Origin: Bradyrhizobium cenepequi
GTDB taxonomy: Bacteria > Pseudomonadota > Alphaproteobacteria > Rhizobiales > Xanthobacteraceae
Assembly (NCBI RefSeq): GCF_020329485.1
Contig: NZ_JAGKJI010000052.1
Coordinates: forward strand, 1-47,472
Length of the DNA stretch: 47,472 nucleotides
Direction of reading: 5' to 3'
Both the position numbers and the translations under genes were made by a program. Shown piece after piece: positions 32,673 through 40,923 of the stretch. Under the pieces are notes generated by a model, which did no database searches, had not been told where the DNA came from, and worked only from the letters and a program-made list of their open reading frames with translations. The first letter of the stretch is position 1. Each line of letters starts with the position of its first letter.

Positions 32673-33068
32673 TCACGCGGCCGGTGGTCGATCGGTCTTG
32701 ATCAGCTCCCAGATGCGACTGGAAAGGCTGTCCTCGACATGCGGCTTATGCAGCACATAGCGGATGCCGGCGGCCGCGGCCTTGGCCGGAATCGCCGCGT
32801 CGGGATAGCCGGTGATCAGGATGATCGGCGTGTCGATGGCGCGCTGGCGCAGAATCCCGGCGAGGTCGATGCCGCTCATTTTCGGCATCTTGTAGTCGAT
32901 CACGAAACAGTCGGCGCCGCCCATGGTCATGGCGTTCAGCAACGCCTCGGCGCTGCGGAAGGTGCGGACGTGGAAGCCGTCGGTTTCCAGGAGGAAACGC
33001 AGTGAGCCGAGCACGTCGGAATCGTCGTCCACGACGTAGACGAGGGGTGTTCTGGCGGGTGGGGGCAT
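32673..33068 (-). CDS. Single-domain response regulator between fixJ and fixK2
   Basis: A 131-residue receiver domain without output domain. The acidic pocket is DDD at residues 14-16, the phospho-acceptor Asp-58 in CFVIDYKMP, the Thr in LITGY, and the Lys in LHKPH. A counterpart exists at the same place in B. japonicum (between fixJ and fixK2). It may drain or relay phosphate from FixL or another kinase. A FixK-type box lies 77 bases upstream of its ATG and overlaps the fixJ stop, so it may have its own FixK-controlled promoter in addition to read-through from fixLJ. Confidence 0.85.
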   Translation of the reverse strand: MPPPARTPLVYVVDDDSDVLGSLRFLLETDGFHVRTFRSAEALLNAMTMGGADCFVIDYKMPKMSGIDLAGILRQRAIDTPIILITGYPDAAIPAKAAAAGIRYVLHKPHVEDSLSSRIWELIKTDRPPAA

Positions 33069-33145
33069 CGTGGCTCTTATCCGGCTTCCGGGCCGGTAAT
33101 CCGGTCCATCAACGCATATTTATAAGCCTGTCGATGCCGACCGGC

Positions 33146-33159
33146 TTGATTCAGCTCAA
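33146..33159. promoter_or_regulatory. FixK/FNR-type box before the single receiver gene
   Basis: TTGATTCAGCTCAA has complete TTGA/TCAA half-sites. It overlaps the last codons of fixJ and ends 77 bases before the receiver ATG. It could give FixK2 (encoded downstream) a route to regulate its own upstream region. Confidence 0.5.
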
Positions 33160-33773
33160 TCCTTGAGCGCCCCAGCGCGCATGGCCAGGCGGACCAGCTC
33201 GGAAAGGCTGCTTGCCTGCATCTTGGTCATCACATTGGCCCGATAGACCTCGATGGTCCGCGGGCTGATATTGTAGTCGCGGGCGATCATCTTGTTGGAC
33301 AGCCCGGCCACCAGCCCGTCCATGACCTGCCGCTCGCGCTGAGACAGCGAGGCGATGCGGGCGGCGACATCCTGGATCGCGGCCTCGTCGCGGGCGCCGA
33401 CCTCGGCCTGCTTGAGCGCGACGTCGATCATTGCGATCAGCCGGTCATCCTCGAATGGTTTTTCCATGAAATCGACCGCGCCGAGCTTCATTGCTTCGAC
33501 GGCGAGCGGGACATCGCCATGGCCGGTCATGATGACGACCGGAAAGCTCGAGCGGCTCTCTTTGACCCGCTTCAAAAGCTCGATGCCGTCGATGCCGGGC
33601 ATGCGAATATCCGATACCACGCAGCCGAACTCAACGGCTGCGAGCGTGTCCAGGAAAGCTTGCGCCGACTCGAACAGGCGGACTTCGAAGTCGGCCGAAT
33701 CAAGCAGGAATTGCAGCGAATCCCGCATCGCCTCGTCATCGTCGATGACGTAGACATTTCCCCTACGTGCCAT
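33156..33773 (-). CDS. fixJ: FixJ two-component response regulator
   Basis: A 205-residue protein with an N-terminal receiver (DDD at 11-13, phospho-acceptor Asp-55 in VVSDIRMPGIDG, Lys in MEKPFEDD) and a C-terminal LuxR-type helix-turn-helix (RIASLSQRERQVMDGLVAGLSNKMIARDYNISPRTIEVYRANVMTKM). FixL phosphorylates it when oxygen is low; phospho-FixJ dimerises and activates fixK2. The ATG overlaps the end of fixL by 11 bases, so translation is coupled. Length and motifs match FixJ of Bradyrhizobium. Confidence 0.97.
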   Translation of the reverse strand: MARRGNVYVIDDDEAMRDSLQFLLDSADFEVRLFESAQAFLDTLAAVEFGCVVSDIRMPGIDGIELLKRVKESRSSFPVVIMTGHGDVPLAVEAMKLGAVDFMEKPFEDDRLIAMIDVALKQAEVGARDEAAIQDVAARIASLSQRERQVMDGLVAGLSNKMIARDYNISPRTIEVYRANVMTKMQASSLSELVRLAMRAGALKD

Positions 33774-35298
33774 CTGTCAAACTCTCGTTCGGTACCGCCG
33801 GCAGTGTGAAACGGAAGGTCGCGCCGCCTGCGTGATTGGACTCGGCCCACATCCGCCCGCCATGCGCCTCGATGATCGAGCGGCTGATCGACAGCCCGAC
33901 GCCCATGCCGGTTTCCTTGGTGGTGAAGAAGGTCTGGAACAGGTTTTTCTCCACGTCGTCAGGAAATCCATGACCGGTGTCGGACACCGACACTTCGATC
34001 ATGTCTTCATCGACCGGTCGGTTCGAGGCGATCAGCTCGCGCCGCTCGGACTGCGCCATCGCCTCCAGCGCGTTGCGGAAGAGATTGACCAGCACTTGCT
34101 GAACCTGGACGCGGTCGACCAGCACCAAATCGTATCGCGGATCGAGGTTGAAGCGGATCCGCACGTCCTGCTCGCGCGCGCCGGCGAGCCCGAGCGCGCC
34201 GGCTTCTTCGACCATCTTCGACAGCCGCTCGACGCGCTTTTCCGATTCACCGCGGGCGACGAAGTCGCGCAGCCGCCGGATGATCTGCCCGGCGCGGATC
34301 GCCTGTTCGGCGGCTCGATCCATCGCGTTCTCGATCTTGGCGCGGTTCGGGTCATCGCTCGCGGCGAGCAGGCGGCGCGAGCCTTTCATGTAGTTGCTGA
34401 TCGCGGCGAGCGGCTGGTTGAGCTCGTGGGCGAGGGCGGAGGCCATCTCGCCCATCGCGCTCAGGCGCGAGACGTGGACGAGTTCCGACTGCAATTCCTG
34501 CAGCCGTGCCTGCGTCTGCTGATGCTCGGTGAGGTCGCGGACGAAACCGGTAAAATAGGGCTCGCCGCCGGACTGCATCTCGCCGATCGACAGATGCATC
34601 GGGAAGGTGGTGCCGTCCTTGCGCTGGCCGGTCACGATGCGGCCAATGCCGATGATGTGGCGTTCGCCGGTAGCGAGGTAGCGCGCCATGTAGCTGTCAT
34701 GGCGGGAGCGATCGGGCTCCGGCATTAACATGCTGACGTTCTGCCCGATGGCCTCTTGCTCGGTATAGCCGAACTGCCGTTCCGCGGCGATCGAGAAGAA
34801 CTGCATGATGCCACGGCCGTCGATGACGATCATGGCGTCGGGAATCGTCTCCAGGATCGACTGCAGGTGCCCTTCGCGCGTGCGCAAGGTCTCTTCGAGC
34901 TGCTTTTCCTCGTCGATGTCGAGCACGATGCCGGAAAGGTGCGGGAATTTCCCGTCGGTGCCCCGCGTCAGGCTGCCGCGGAGTCGCACCCAATGGTCAG
35001 CGCCGTCATTTCGGCTTAGCCGGCACGCAAGATCGACGGACCCGCCGCTTTCGGTCGCGCGTGAAATGACCTTTTCGGCGCGTTCGTGATCTCCGGGCTC
35101 GAGCAGCGAAAGGAAGCGCTCATAGCTGATCGGCACATCATCGGGAACGCCGAACAGCCTTCGCGCGGTGTTCGACCAGGCGAACTGCATCGTTGAGAGG
35201 TCGAGATCCCAGCCACCGACACCGGCTCCCTCGGCACCGAGTCGAAAGCGCCGATCATCGGCGTGGTCGTCGGAGGGGGATGGGTCGAGGCCAGTCAC
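33763..35298 (-). CDS. fixL: FixL haem-based oxygen-sensor histidine kinase
   Basis: A 511-residue kinase with two PAS domains. The second (residues ~140-260) is the haem PAS: His-200 in RSRHDSYMARY is the proximal ligand and Arg-220 in IIGIGRIVTGQ stabilises bound oxygen, exactly the numbering known for B. japonicum FixL. The phosphorylated His-291 lies in HELNQPLAAI, followed by N, G1 and G2 boxes (FRNALEAM, DTGHGFP, GMGVGLSIS). No membrane segment is present, so the protein is cytosolic as in Bradyrhizobium, unlike Sinorhizobium FixL. Oxygen binding shuts the kinase off; low oxygen leads to phospho-FixJ. Confidence 0.97.
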   Translation of the reverse strand: MTGLDPSPSDDHADDRRFRLGAEGAGVGGWDLDLSTMQFAWSNTARRLFGVPDDVPISYERFLSLLEPGDHERAEKVISRATESGGSVDLACRLSRNDGADHWVRLRGSLTRGTDGKFPHLSGIVLDIDEEKQLEETLRTREGHLQSILETIPDAMIVIDGRGIMQFFSIAAERQFGYTEQEAIGQNVSMLMPEPDRSRHDSYMARYLATGERHIIGIGRIVTGQRKDGTTFPMHLSIGEMQSGGEPYFTGFVRDLTEHQQTQARLQELQSELVHVSRLSAMGEMASALAHELNQPLAAISNYMKGSRRLLAASDDPNRAKIENAMDRAAEQAIRAGQIIRRLRDFVARGESEKRVERLSKMVEEAGALGLAGAREQDVRIRFNLDPRYDLVLVDRVQVQQVLVNLFRNALEAMAQSERRELIASNRPVDEDMIEVSVSDTGHGFPDDVEKNLFQTFFTTKETGMGVGLSISRSIIEAHGGRMWAESNHAGGATFRFTLPAVPNESLTDGT

Positions 35299-35426
35299 AC
35301 GCTTTTCCGGTTCTTCGCCGCCCTCGCGGCGGATTCGGACAGTGGTCTGGCAGATTATGGTCCGATTGGCCAGTCCTGCTCAAGAGGAGAGGGAACTTCA
35401 TCCCGCATTTGCCCTGGCCGCCGCGA

Positions 35427-35440
35427 TTGACCTTGGTCAA
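35427..35440. promoter_or_regulatory. FixK/FNR-type box upstream of the CBS-domain gene
   Basis: TTGACCTTGGTCAA has intact half-sites and ends 51 bases before the TTG start proposed for the CBS gene. It lies inside the longer open frame of that strand, which argues that the frame upstream is not translated. Confidence 0.7.
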
Positions 35441-35491
35441 TATGCCAGCGGGGCGGCCGGCTTAAATGGAGAAGCTGATAGAGGATTCGCC

Positions 35492-35932
35492 TTGTACAAA
35501 TTTCTCGAGCAGACCGCCGCCGATTACATGACGCGCGAGCCGAAGACAGTGCCGCGCGACATGACGATGGCCAAATTGTGCGAACGGTTCGAGAAGGAGG
35601 ACTTCAACACCTATCCCGTCGTCGACGGAGCGCAGGTGGTCGGGATGGTCTCCAAATTCGATCTGTTGTCCTGCTTCATCTTCACGCCTGCGCGCATCCT
35701 TCCGCGCTACGAGGATCTGATGCAGAGGACGACCGGCGATGTGATGACGGCGGACTTCATCTATGTCGTCCCGGAGACGCGGTTGACCCGCGTTCTCGAA
35801 TTGATGATCAATCACCGGTTGCGGAGCGTTCCCGTGCTCGAGCGCGAACGGCTCGCCGGCATCATTTCTCGCGAAGACGTGATGCGCGCGCTGCGGGACT
35901 GCGCCGATGCCGCCACCCGAACTGAACGCTAG
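35492..35932 (+). CDS. CBS-domain pair protein, FixK-controlled
   Basis: I place the start at the TTG at 35492 (GAGGA eight bases upstream; 51 bases after a FixK box), giving 146 residues. Two CBS motifs fill it: ADYMTREPKTVPRDMTMAKLCERFEKEDFNTYPVVDGAQVVGMVSKFDLL and VMTADFIYVVPETRLTRVLELMINHRLRSVPVLERERLAGIISREDVMRAL. CBS pairs bind adenine nucleotides and report energy state or regulate partner proteins. No enzyme or channel domain is attached. The protein is probably made under low oxygen. Its gene is divergent from fixL. Confidence 0.8.
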   Translation: MYKFLEQTAADYMTREPKTVPRDMTMAKLCERFEKEDFNTYPVVDGAQVVGMVSKFDLLSCFIFTPARILPRYEDLMQRTTGDVMTADFIYVVPETRLTRVLELMINHRLRSVPVLERERLAGIISREDVMRALRDCADAATRTER

Positions 35933-35962
35933 CTCAATTGCATTCAGTGCGATGACCACAGT

Positions 35963-36136
35963 TCTCCCTGGCCCCGCTCTTGCGGGGCCGGGACGAGCGG
36001 AGCTCGCCCTGAGAGGGTTGGGGTGAGCGACTATCTCCGCGAACACGGTGGCAAATGGATTCGCGGAAGCTCCCCCTCACCCGAAATTCAAGCTGAGCTT
36101 GAATTTCGACCTCTCCCCGCAAGCGGGGCGAGGTAG
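35963..36136. repeat. Paired inverted intergenic repeat (second copy of family)
   Basis: A left unit with CCCCGCTCTTGCGGGG and GGGTTGGGGTGAG faces a right unit with CCCCTCACCC, a hairpin AAATTCAAGC/GCTTGAATTT, and CCTCTCCCCGCAAGCGGGG. It occupies the gap between the convergent CBS gene and the CBS-BON gene, and is related to the repeats at 31726 and 39851. Confidence 0.7.
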
Positions 36137-36152
36137 AGCAGCGGGCGAGTTG

Positions 36153-36877
36153 TCAGCCTGCTTTCGCCCACTCCCTGTCATCGGGCGAAGGCAGATAGAA
36201 ACCGGACATCGGCTCGACCCAGCAGAGATGGTCGTGGACCTTCTTCACGCCGGCGACGTTTTCGGTGGCGACCATGGCCGCCTGGCGGCTGCGCTCGTCG
36301 GTGATGACGCCGCTGAGATGCACGATGCCATCGCGAACGACGACGCTGAGACCGAACGGGCACCAATCCGCTTTCTCCAGCGCATTGATGATGCGCTCGC
36401 GGATGTGATCGTCGTCGGCCGTCGGATCGGGAACATCGCGGGCAAGGCTTGCCACTGCCTGCAACAGGTTGGACCGCGATACGATGCCTACGAGCTCCTC
36501 ACCGCGAACGACCGGCAGCCGCTTGATGTGATGCTTCTCCATCAGCGCGACGATCTGCTCGAGCGGCGTCTCCTCGGTGACCGTGATCGGGTCGGAGGTC
36601 ATGATCTCCGCGACCTTGCGGCCCTGCTCGCGGACAAAATCCGTCGCCGTCGGGCCGGGGCCGAGCAGGAATTTCAGGAACCGCCCATACTTGCGCTGCG
36701 TTCCGATCTCGCCGCGGCGCAGGAAGTCGCCTTCCGAGATGAGCCGACCAGCTTACCGGCGGCAACGACCGGCAAGCCGCTGATATGCCGCTGCAGCATC
36801 AGGTTGGCTGCATCGACGATTGTCGTTTCCGGCGTGACTGAAATGACCGGGTGGGTCATGATCTGATGAGCGCGCAT
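36153..36877 (-). pseudogene. CBS-CBS-BON protein gene with a one-base deletion
   Basis: Read with one corrected frame, this is a ~242-residue protein: CBS 1 (MRAHQIMTHPVISVTPETTI to ISGLPVV), CBS 2 (IMTSDPITVTEETPLEQIVALMEKHHIKRLPVVRGEELVGIVSR) and a BON domain (IRERIINALEKADWCPFGLSVVVRDGIVHLSGVITDERSRQAA). At about 36743 the coding strand reads GTCGGCTCATCTCGGAAGG; one extra C would give VGLISEGDFLRR, the expected CBS ending. As written, the front stops in an unrelated frame after KLVGS. Either a natural frameshift or a sequencing error. The promoter still has a FixK box 59 bases upstream, so loss may be recent. Confidence 0.85.
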
Positions 36878-36936
36878 GGGCTTGCTTCCGGTTTGGGGAT
36901 GATCGCTGCAGCCTAGCCACAGCGTAGGCGCGGCGT

Positions 36937-36950
36937 TTGAGGCAGGTCAA
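36937..36950. promoter_or_regulatory. FixK/FNR-type box upstream of the CBS-BON gene
   Basis: TTGAGGCAGGTCAA carries both half-sites and ends 59 bases from the CBS-BON ATG on the minus strand. It is also 167 bases from the acyl-CoA synthetase start on the other strand, so it may serve both, though the spacing fits the CBS-BON gene. Confidence 0.6.
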
Positions 36951-37117
36951 CGCCTTCGGGCTCGCCCGAATTGAGGAACCGCAAGGCGGGCGCGGCCAAG
37001 GGAACTATCCTGCTGTCACTGGCCGGCCACCATGGCTGGTTACGGTGTCGCATCGGAGCGCCATCGCATCGTAGTCTCGATACCGCCAGTGCCAGCCGAA
37101 GGTCCGGAAGCAGAACC

Positions 37118-39826
37118 ATGTCCACTTACAGGTTGAACCACCTGCTGTCGCCGCGCTCAGTTGCCCTCGTCGGGGCCAGTCCGCGCGAGGGCTCGGTCGG
37201 ACGTGCGATCGTGCAGAATATTTCCGGCGGCAAGTTCAAGGGCCAGTTCGGTGTGGTCAATCCCCGCCATGCCGAGATTGCCAGCGTCGCGACGATTCGC
37301 AGCATCGCCGAATTGCCGTTCGTGCCGGAGCTCGTGGTGATCACGGCGCCGGCTGCCGCCGTGCCTGGCATCGTCGAGGATGCCGAAACGCGCGGGGCGG
37401 TCGGCGCCGTCATCATCACCGCCGGACTGGGCCACGGCCCGGGCTCGCTTGCGGAGGCTACCGAGCACGCGGCGCGAAAGCATCGCATGCGGCTGATCGG
37501 CCCCAATTGCATCGGCGTCATGGCACCCAGCGTCGGCCTCAATGCCAGCTTCTCGACGCATCTGCCGGCGGCGGGCAACCTCGCGCTGATCTCGCAATCA
37601 GGCGCGATCGCGGCCGGCATGGTGGACTGGGCCGCGCAGCGCGTGGTCGGATTTTCCGGCATCGTCTCGATCGGAGACCAGCTCGACGTCGATATCGCCG
37701 ATCTCCTGGATTATTTCGCGCTCGACAGCGCAACCCACGCAATCCTGCTCTATGTCGAGGCTGTCAAGGATGCGCGCAAGTTCATGTCGGCGGCGCGCGC
37801 CGCCGCGAGGATCAAGCCGGTCGTCGTGGTCAAGTCCGGCCGCATGGCGCAAGGCGCGAAAGCGGCCGCGACGCATACCGGCGCGCTCGCCGGCTCGGAT
37901 GCGGTCTATGATGCTGCGTTTCGCCGCGCCGGCATGCTGCGGGTCTCCGACTTGCGCGAACTGTTCGATTGCGCCGAGACGCTGGCGCGGGTGGCCTCGC
38001 CGCCCGGCAAGCGGCTTGCGCTGCTCACCAATGGCGGCGGCCTCGGCGTGCTCGCGATCGACCGGTTGGTCGAGCTCGGTGGAATTCCGGCGAAGATCAC
38101 GCCCAGCATTCATGCCCGGCTCGATGCGGCCTTGCCGCCCACATGGTCGGGCTCGAACCCGGTCGACATTGTCGGCGATGCCGGGGCTTCGCGTTACGCC
38201 GTGGCGCTCGAGGCGCTGCTCGCCGATCCCCGCAATGACGCGGTGCTGGTCATGAATGTGCCGACCGCGATCGCCGCGCCGGACGAGATCGCCGCCCGAG
38301 TGACCAGCGTCGTCACGGACCACCGCAAGACGCGCGGCAGGGTGGCCAAGCCGGTGCTTGCGGTATGGGTCGGCGCCAACGCCGCGATCGGCGACCTCTT
38401 CAGCAACAACAGGATCCCGAACTACATTACCGAGGACGACGCCGTGCGCGGCTTCATGCATCTGGTGCGGCATCGCGAGGTCGTGGAGGAGCTGACGCAG
38501 GTGCCGCCGGCCATGCCGGAGAGTTTCACGCCTGACGCCGCGGCGGCGCGGAAGATCGTCACCGCGGCGATTTCGGACCAGCGCCACTGGCTCAACCCGA
38601 TCGAGATCAAGGCGCTGCTCGAGGCCTATGACATCCCGATGGTCGAGACGTCTCTCGCCGCCGATGCGGAGGAGGCGGTCAAGCATGCCAACACGCTGTT
38701 CGCCCAGGGCATGACGGTCGCGCTCAAGATCATGTCGCGCGATATCGTGCACAAGTCGGACATCGGGGGCGTCGTGCTCAACCTGACCACATCAGACGCC
38801 GTGCGCGCGGCGACCGGCGAGATCCTGGGCCGCGCCAGGACGATGCGGCCGGATGCGCGGATCGATGGCGTCATCGTGCAGGCGATGATCGTGCGGCCGA
38901 AGGTGCGCGAGCTCATCCTCGGCCTCGCCGACGACCCGACCTTCGGCACCGTGGTCGTGTTCGGCCGCGGCGGCGTCGCCGTCGAGATCATCAACGACAA
39001 GGCCCTGGCGCTGCCGCCGCTCGATATGCGGCTGGCGCGCGAATTGATCGAGCGCACGCGGGTGTCGCGGCTGCTGCGCGCCTATCGCGACGTGCCGGCG
39101 GTGAAGCCGGATGCGGTGGCGACCGTGCTGGTCAAGCTCGCGCAGATGGCGGCGGATCTCCCTGAAATCAGGGAGCTCGACATCAATCCGCTCTTGGCGG
39201 ATGAGGCCGGCGTGCTCGTGGTGGATGCGCGTGTCGCGGTCGGCATCGTGCCGCGTAAGTTCGCAGGGCCGGGGCTCAGCAATTTCGCGGTCAGGCCCTA
39301 TCCGTCACAATGGCAGCGGCACCTTGCCGACAGGGACGGTCAGCCGATCGATGGGCGACGCATCTTCGCGCGGCCGATCCGTCCCGAGGACGAGCCGCAG
39401 ATCCACGAACTGCTGCGGCATGTCACGGCCGAGGATCTGCGGCTGCGCTTCTTCGCGCCGATCAAGGAATTTACCCATGAGTTCATCGCGCGGCTCACCC
39501 AGCTCGACTATGCGCGCGCGATGGCCTTCGTGGCGGTGGATGAAAGTAACCAGGAGATCCTCGGCGTGGTGCGGATCCATTCCGACTCGATCTATGAAAG
39601 CGGCGAGTATGCGATCCTGCTGCGCACCGATCTGAAGGGCAAGGGCCTCGGCTGGGCGCTGATGCAGCTCCTGATCGAATATGCCAGCTCGGAAGGGTTG
39701 AAGGCGATCTCCGGCCAGGTGCTGACCGAGAACATCGTGATGCTGGATATGTGCCGGAAGCTCGGCTTCGAAGTGAAGGCGGATCCCGTCGAGCACGGCC
39801 TCTGCGACGTCAAGCTGGCGCTGTGA
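37118..39826 (+). CDS. NDP-forming acyl-CoA synthetase fused to a GNAT acetyltransferase
   Basis: The ATG at 37118 gives 902 residues. Order: CoA-binding and ligase domains (~1-460; SVALVGASPREGSVGRAI, RLIGPNCIGVM, SQSGAIAAGM, ATHTGALAGSDAVYDAAF with the phospho-His region), ATP-grasp (~490-715; MTVALKIMSRDIVHKSDIGGVVLNL, ELDINPLL), and GNAT (~730-902; LLRTDLKGKGLGWALMQLLIEYA). This is the architecture of the Pat/PatZ-type protein lysine acetyltransferases, in which the synthetase half is thought to sense acyl-CoA while the GNAT half acetylates proteins such as acetyl-CoA synthetase. Catalytic residues of the synthetase half appear retained, so genuine ligase activity is possible. Confidence 0.88.
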   Translation: MSTYRLNHLLSPRSVALVGASPREGSVGRAIVQNISGGKFKGQFGVVNPRHAEIASVATIRSIAELPFVPELVVITAPAAAVPGIVEDAETRGAVGAVIITAGLGHGPGSLAEATEHAARKHRMRLIGPNCIGVMAPSVGLNASFSTHLPAAGNLALISQSGAIAAGMVDWAAQRVVGFSGIVSIGDQLDVDIADLLDYFALDSATHAILLYVEAVKDARKFMSAARAAARIKPVVVVKSGRMAQGAKAAATHTGALAGSDAVYDAAFRRAGMLRVSDLRELFDCAETLARVASPPGKRLALLTNGGGLGVLAIDRLVELGGIPAKITPSIHARLDAALPPTWSGSNPVDIVGDAGASRYAVALEALLADPRNDAVLVMNVPTAIAAPDEIAARVTSVVTDHRKTRGRVAKPVLAVWVGANAAIGDLFSNNRIPNYITEDDAVRGFMHLVRHREVVEELTQVPPAMPESFTPDAAAARKIVTAAISDQRHWLNPIEIKALLEAYDIPMVETSLAADAEEAVKHANTLFAQGMTVALKIMSRDIVHKSDIGGVVLNLTTSDAVRAATGEILGRARTMRPDARIDGVIVQAMIVRPKVRELILGLADDPTFGTVVVFGRGGVAVEIINDKALALPPLDMRLARELIERTRVSRLLRAYRDVPAVKPDAVATVLVKLAQMAADLPEIRELDINPLLADEAGVLVVDARVAVGIVPRKFAGPGLSNFAVRPYPSQWQRHLADRDGQPIDGRRIFARPIRPEDEPQIHELLRHVTAEDLRLRFFAPIKEFTHEFIARLTQLDYARAMAFVAVDESNQEILGVVRIHSDSIYESGEYAILLRTDLKGKGLGWALMQLLIEYASSEGLKAISGQVLTENIVMLDMCRKLGFEVKADPVEHGLCDVKLAL

Positions 39827-39850
39827 AGTGAACGAAGCGCGGTGCGAGTG

Positions 39851-39976
39851 CTCCCTCTCCCGCTTGCGGGAGAGGGGCGGGGTGAGGGTATCTCCGCGAG
39901 TCGCGCTGTTCTTGTGCGTGGAGAGAGCCCTCACCCGGCGCTACGCGCCGACCTCTCCCGCGAGCGGGAGAGGTGA
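39851..39976. repeat. Paired inverted intergenic repeat (third copy of family)
   Basis: Left unit CTCCCTCTCCCGCTTGCGGG then GGGGTGAGGG; right unit CCCTCACCC, a GGCGC hairpin, CCTCTCCCGCGAGCGGGAG. The halves are inverted relative to each other. It fills the gap between the convergent synthetase-GNAT and hypothetical genes and probably forms a terminator-like structure. Confidence 0.75.
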
Positions 39977-39990
39977 AGGAGAATGTGCGG

Positions 39991-40401
39991 CTAAAGCCGC
40001 GACACCATCGTGACGCGATAGGTGTGCATCTTCTGGCCTTCGCCGATCGAGACATATTCGCCGGGGACGAAGTGTTCGTCCTTGAAGTGGAAGCCGATCT
40101 CGTCCGGCGCGCCCGGTGCGCCGTCATAGTGCAAGACCCAACCGCCGCCCTGGTGATGGACCAGATGGCCGAGGATATATTCCTCGTCGGGCCGCAGCCG
40201 CACCACCCGGCACGCCTCGCGGTTTGCCCGCCACAGTTTCTGGTCGATCCTGTAGTCCTCATCGAGCGGCGCGACCATCACATAGCCGGAGCCGGCATCG
40301 CCTTCGGGATAATCAGGCTCGCGCGCGAGCTCGAGGCGGATCTTGCGGAACTGCGGCGGCAGGGACGTATTGAGGATCGGCTTCTTGGGTGCGGTGGTCA
40401 T
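39991..40401 (-). CDS. Uncharacterised protein of 136 residues
   Basis: From the ATG at 40401 (MTTAPKKPILNTSLPPQFRK) the protein is soluble and Asp/His-rich with no signal peptide. It reads like a small beta-rich domain: KIRLELAREPDYPEGDAGSGYVMVAPL, CRVVRLRPDEEYILGHLVHH, WVLHYDGAPGAPDEIGFHFKDEHFVPGEYVSI and a final strand TYRVTMVSRL. The pattern of His and acidic residues might bind metal, but no family motif is recognised. It is 41 bases downstream of the holin-like gene on the same strand and may belong to that FixK-controlled operon. Confidence 0.75.
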   Translation of the reverse strand: MTTAPKKPILNTSLPPQFRKIRLELAREPDYPEGDAGSGYVMVAPLDEDYRIDQKLWRANREACRVVRLRPDEEYILGHLVHHQGGGWVLHYDGAPGAPDEIGFHFKDEHFVPGEYVSIGEGQKMHTYRVTMVSRL

Positions 40402-40442
40402 GTCGTTTCGTCTACTCGGTTCGATCGACACGGCGTGATGCG

Positions 40443-40919
40443 TCAGGTGTGGTCCTTCGCGGCGTGCTCGGCCGCGGGTCTTTTCAGGCTCTTGATGATG
40501 ATGCCGATCAGCGGCACCAGCGTCGGCAGGATTCCATTCAGCGGGTTGTGCACCAGTCCGGAGACCTGCGACTGTAGCGCGCGTGCCTCGACCTGCAGCG
40601 CATCGACGGAAGCGCCGTGAATCTCGCTGGCGAGATCGAGCTCGCGGCCGGACGGCGGCCGGAGCGCGAGGGCGAACAGAATAGCCGCGATGGCGAAGTT
40701 GGCGGCGCCGAGGATCGCCGCGGCCGCGATCGCGCTCCAGACCTGGACCAGCGCGAAATAGGCCGATAGTTCGAACATCAGAAGTCCGAAGGCGGCGATG
40801 AGCCCTGCGAAGGCTCGCAGGCCGAGGCCGATGAGGAGGTGGCGCAGGTGGATGTCGGCGATGATCCTGTCGGTGCGCCAGAGGACGCGCAGCTGCCTGA
40901 CGATATTTTCCGTGTTCAC
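40443..40919 (-). CDS. YqjE/holin-X-like membrane protein
   Basis: The GTG at 40919 lies four bases after the stop of the DUF883-like gene and gives 158 residues (VNTENIVRQLRVLWRTDRII). Two adjacent membrane segments (LGLRAFAGLIAAFGLLMFELSAYFALVQVW and AIAAAAILGAANFAIAAILFALAL) are followed by a basic/amphipathic tail and a weaker hydrophobic stretch LPTLVPLIGIII. Paired with a DUF883 protein this recalls the yqjD-yqjE arrangement, in which both associate with the inner membrane. Probably an envelope-stress or ribosome-at-membrane role rather than a phage holin. Confidence 0.65.
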   Translation of the reverse strand: MNTENIVRQLRVLWRTDRIIADIHLRHLLIGLGLRAFAGLIAAFGLLMFELSAYFALVQVWSAIAAAAILGAANFAIAAILFALALRPPSGRELDLASEIHGASVDALQVEARALQSQVSGLVHNPLNGILPTLVPLIGIIIKSLKRPAAEHAAKDHT

Positions 40920-40923
40920 CTTG

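Noticed and set aside
35168..35491. N-terminal extension of the CBS protein
   Set aside because: Overlaps the fixL start region and contains a FixK box; composition is unlike coding sequence in this frame.
40443..40919. Phage holin or prophage remnant
   Set aside because: No phage genes are nearby, and the partner is a DUF883 protein as in yqjD-yqjE, so a chromosomal membrane-protein pair is more likely.
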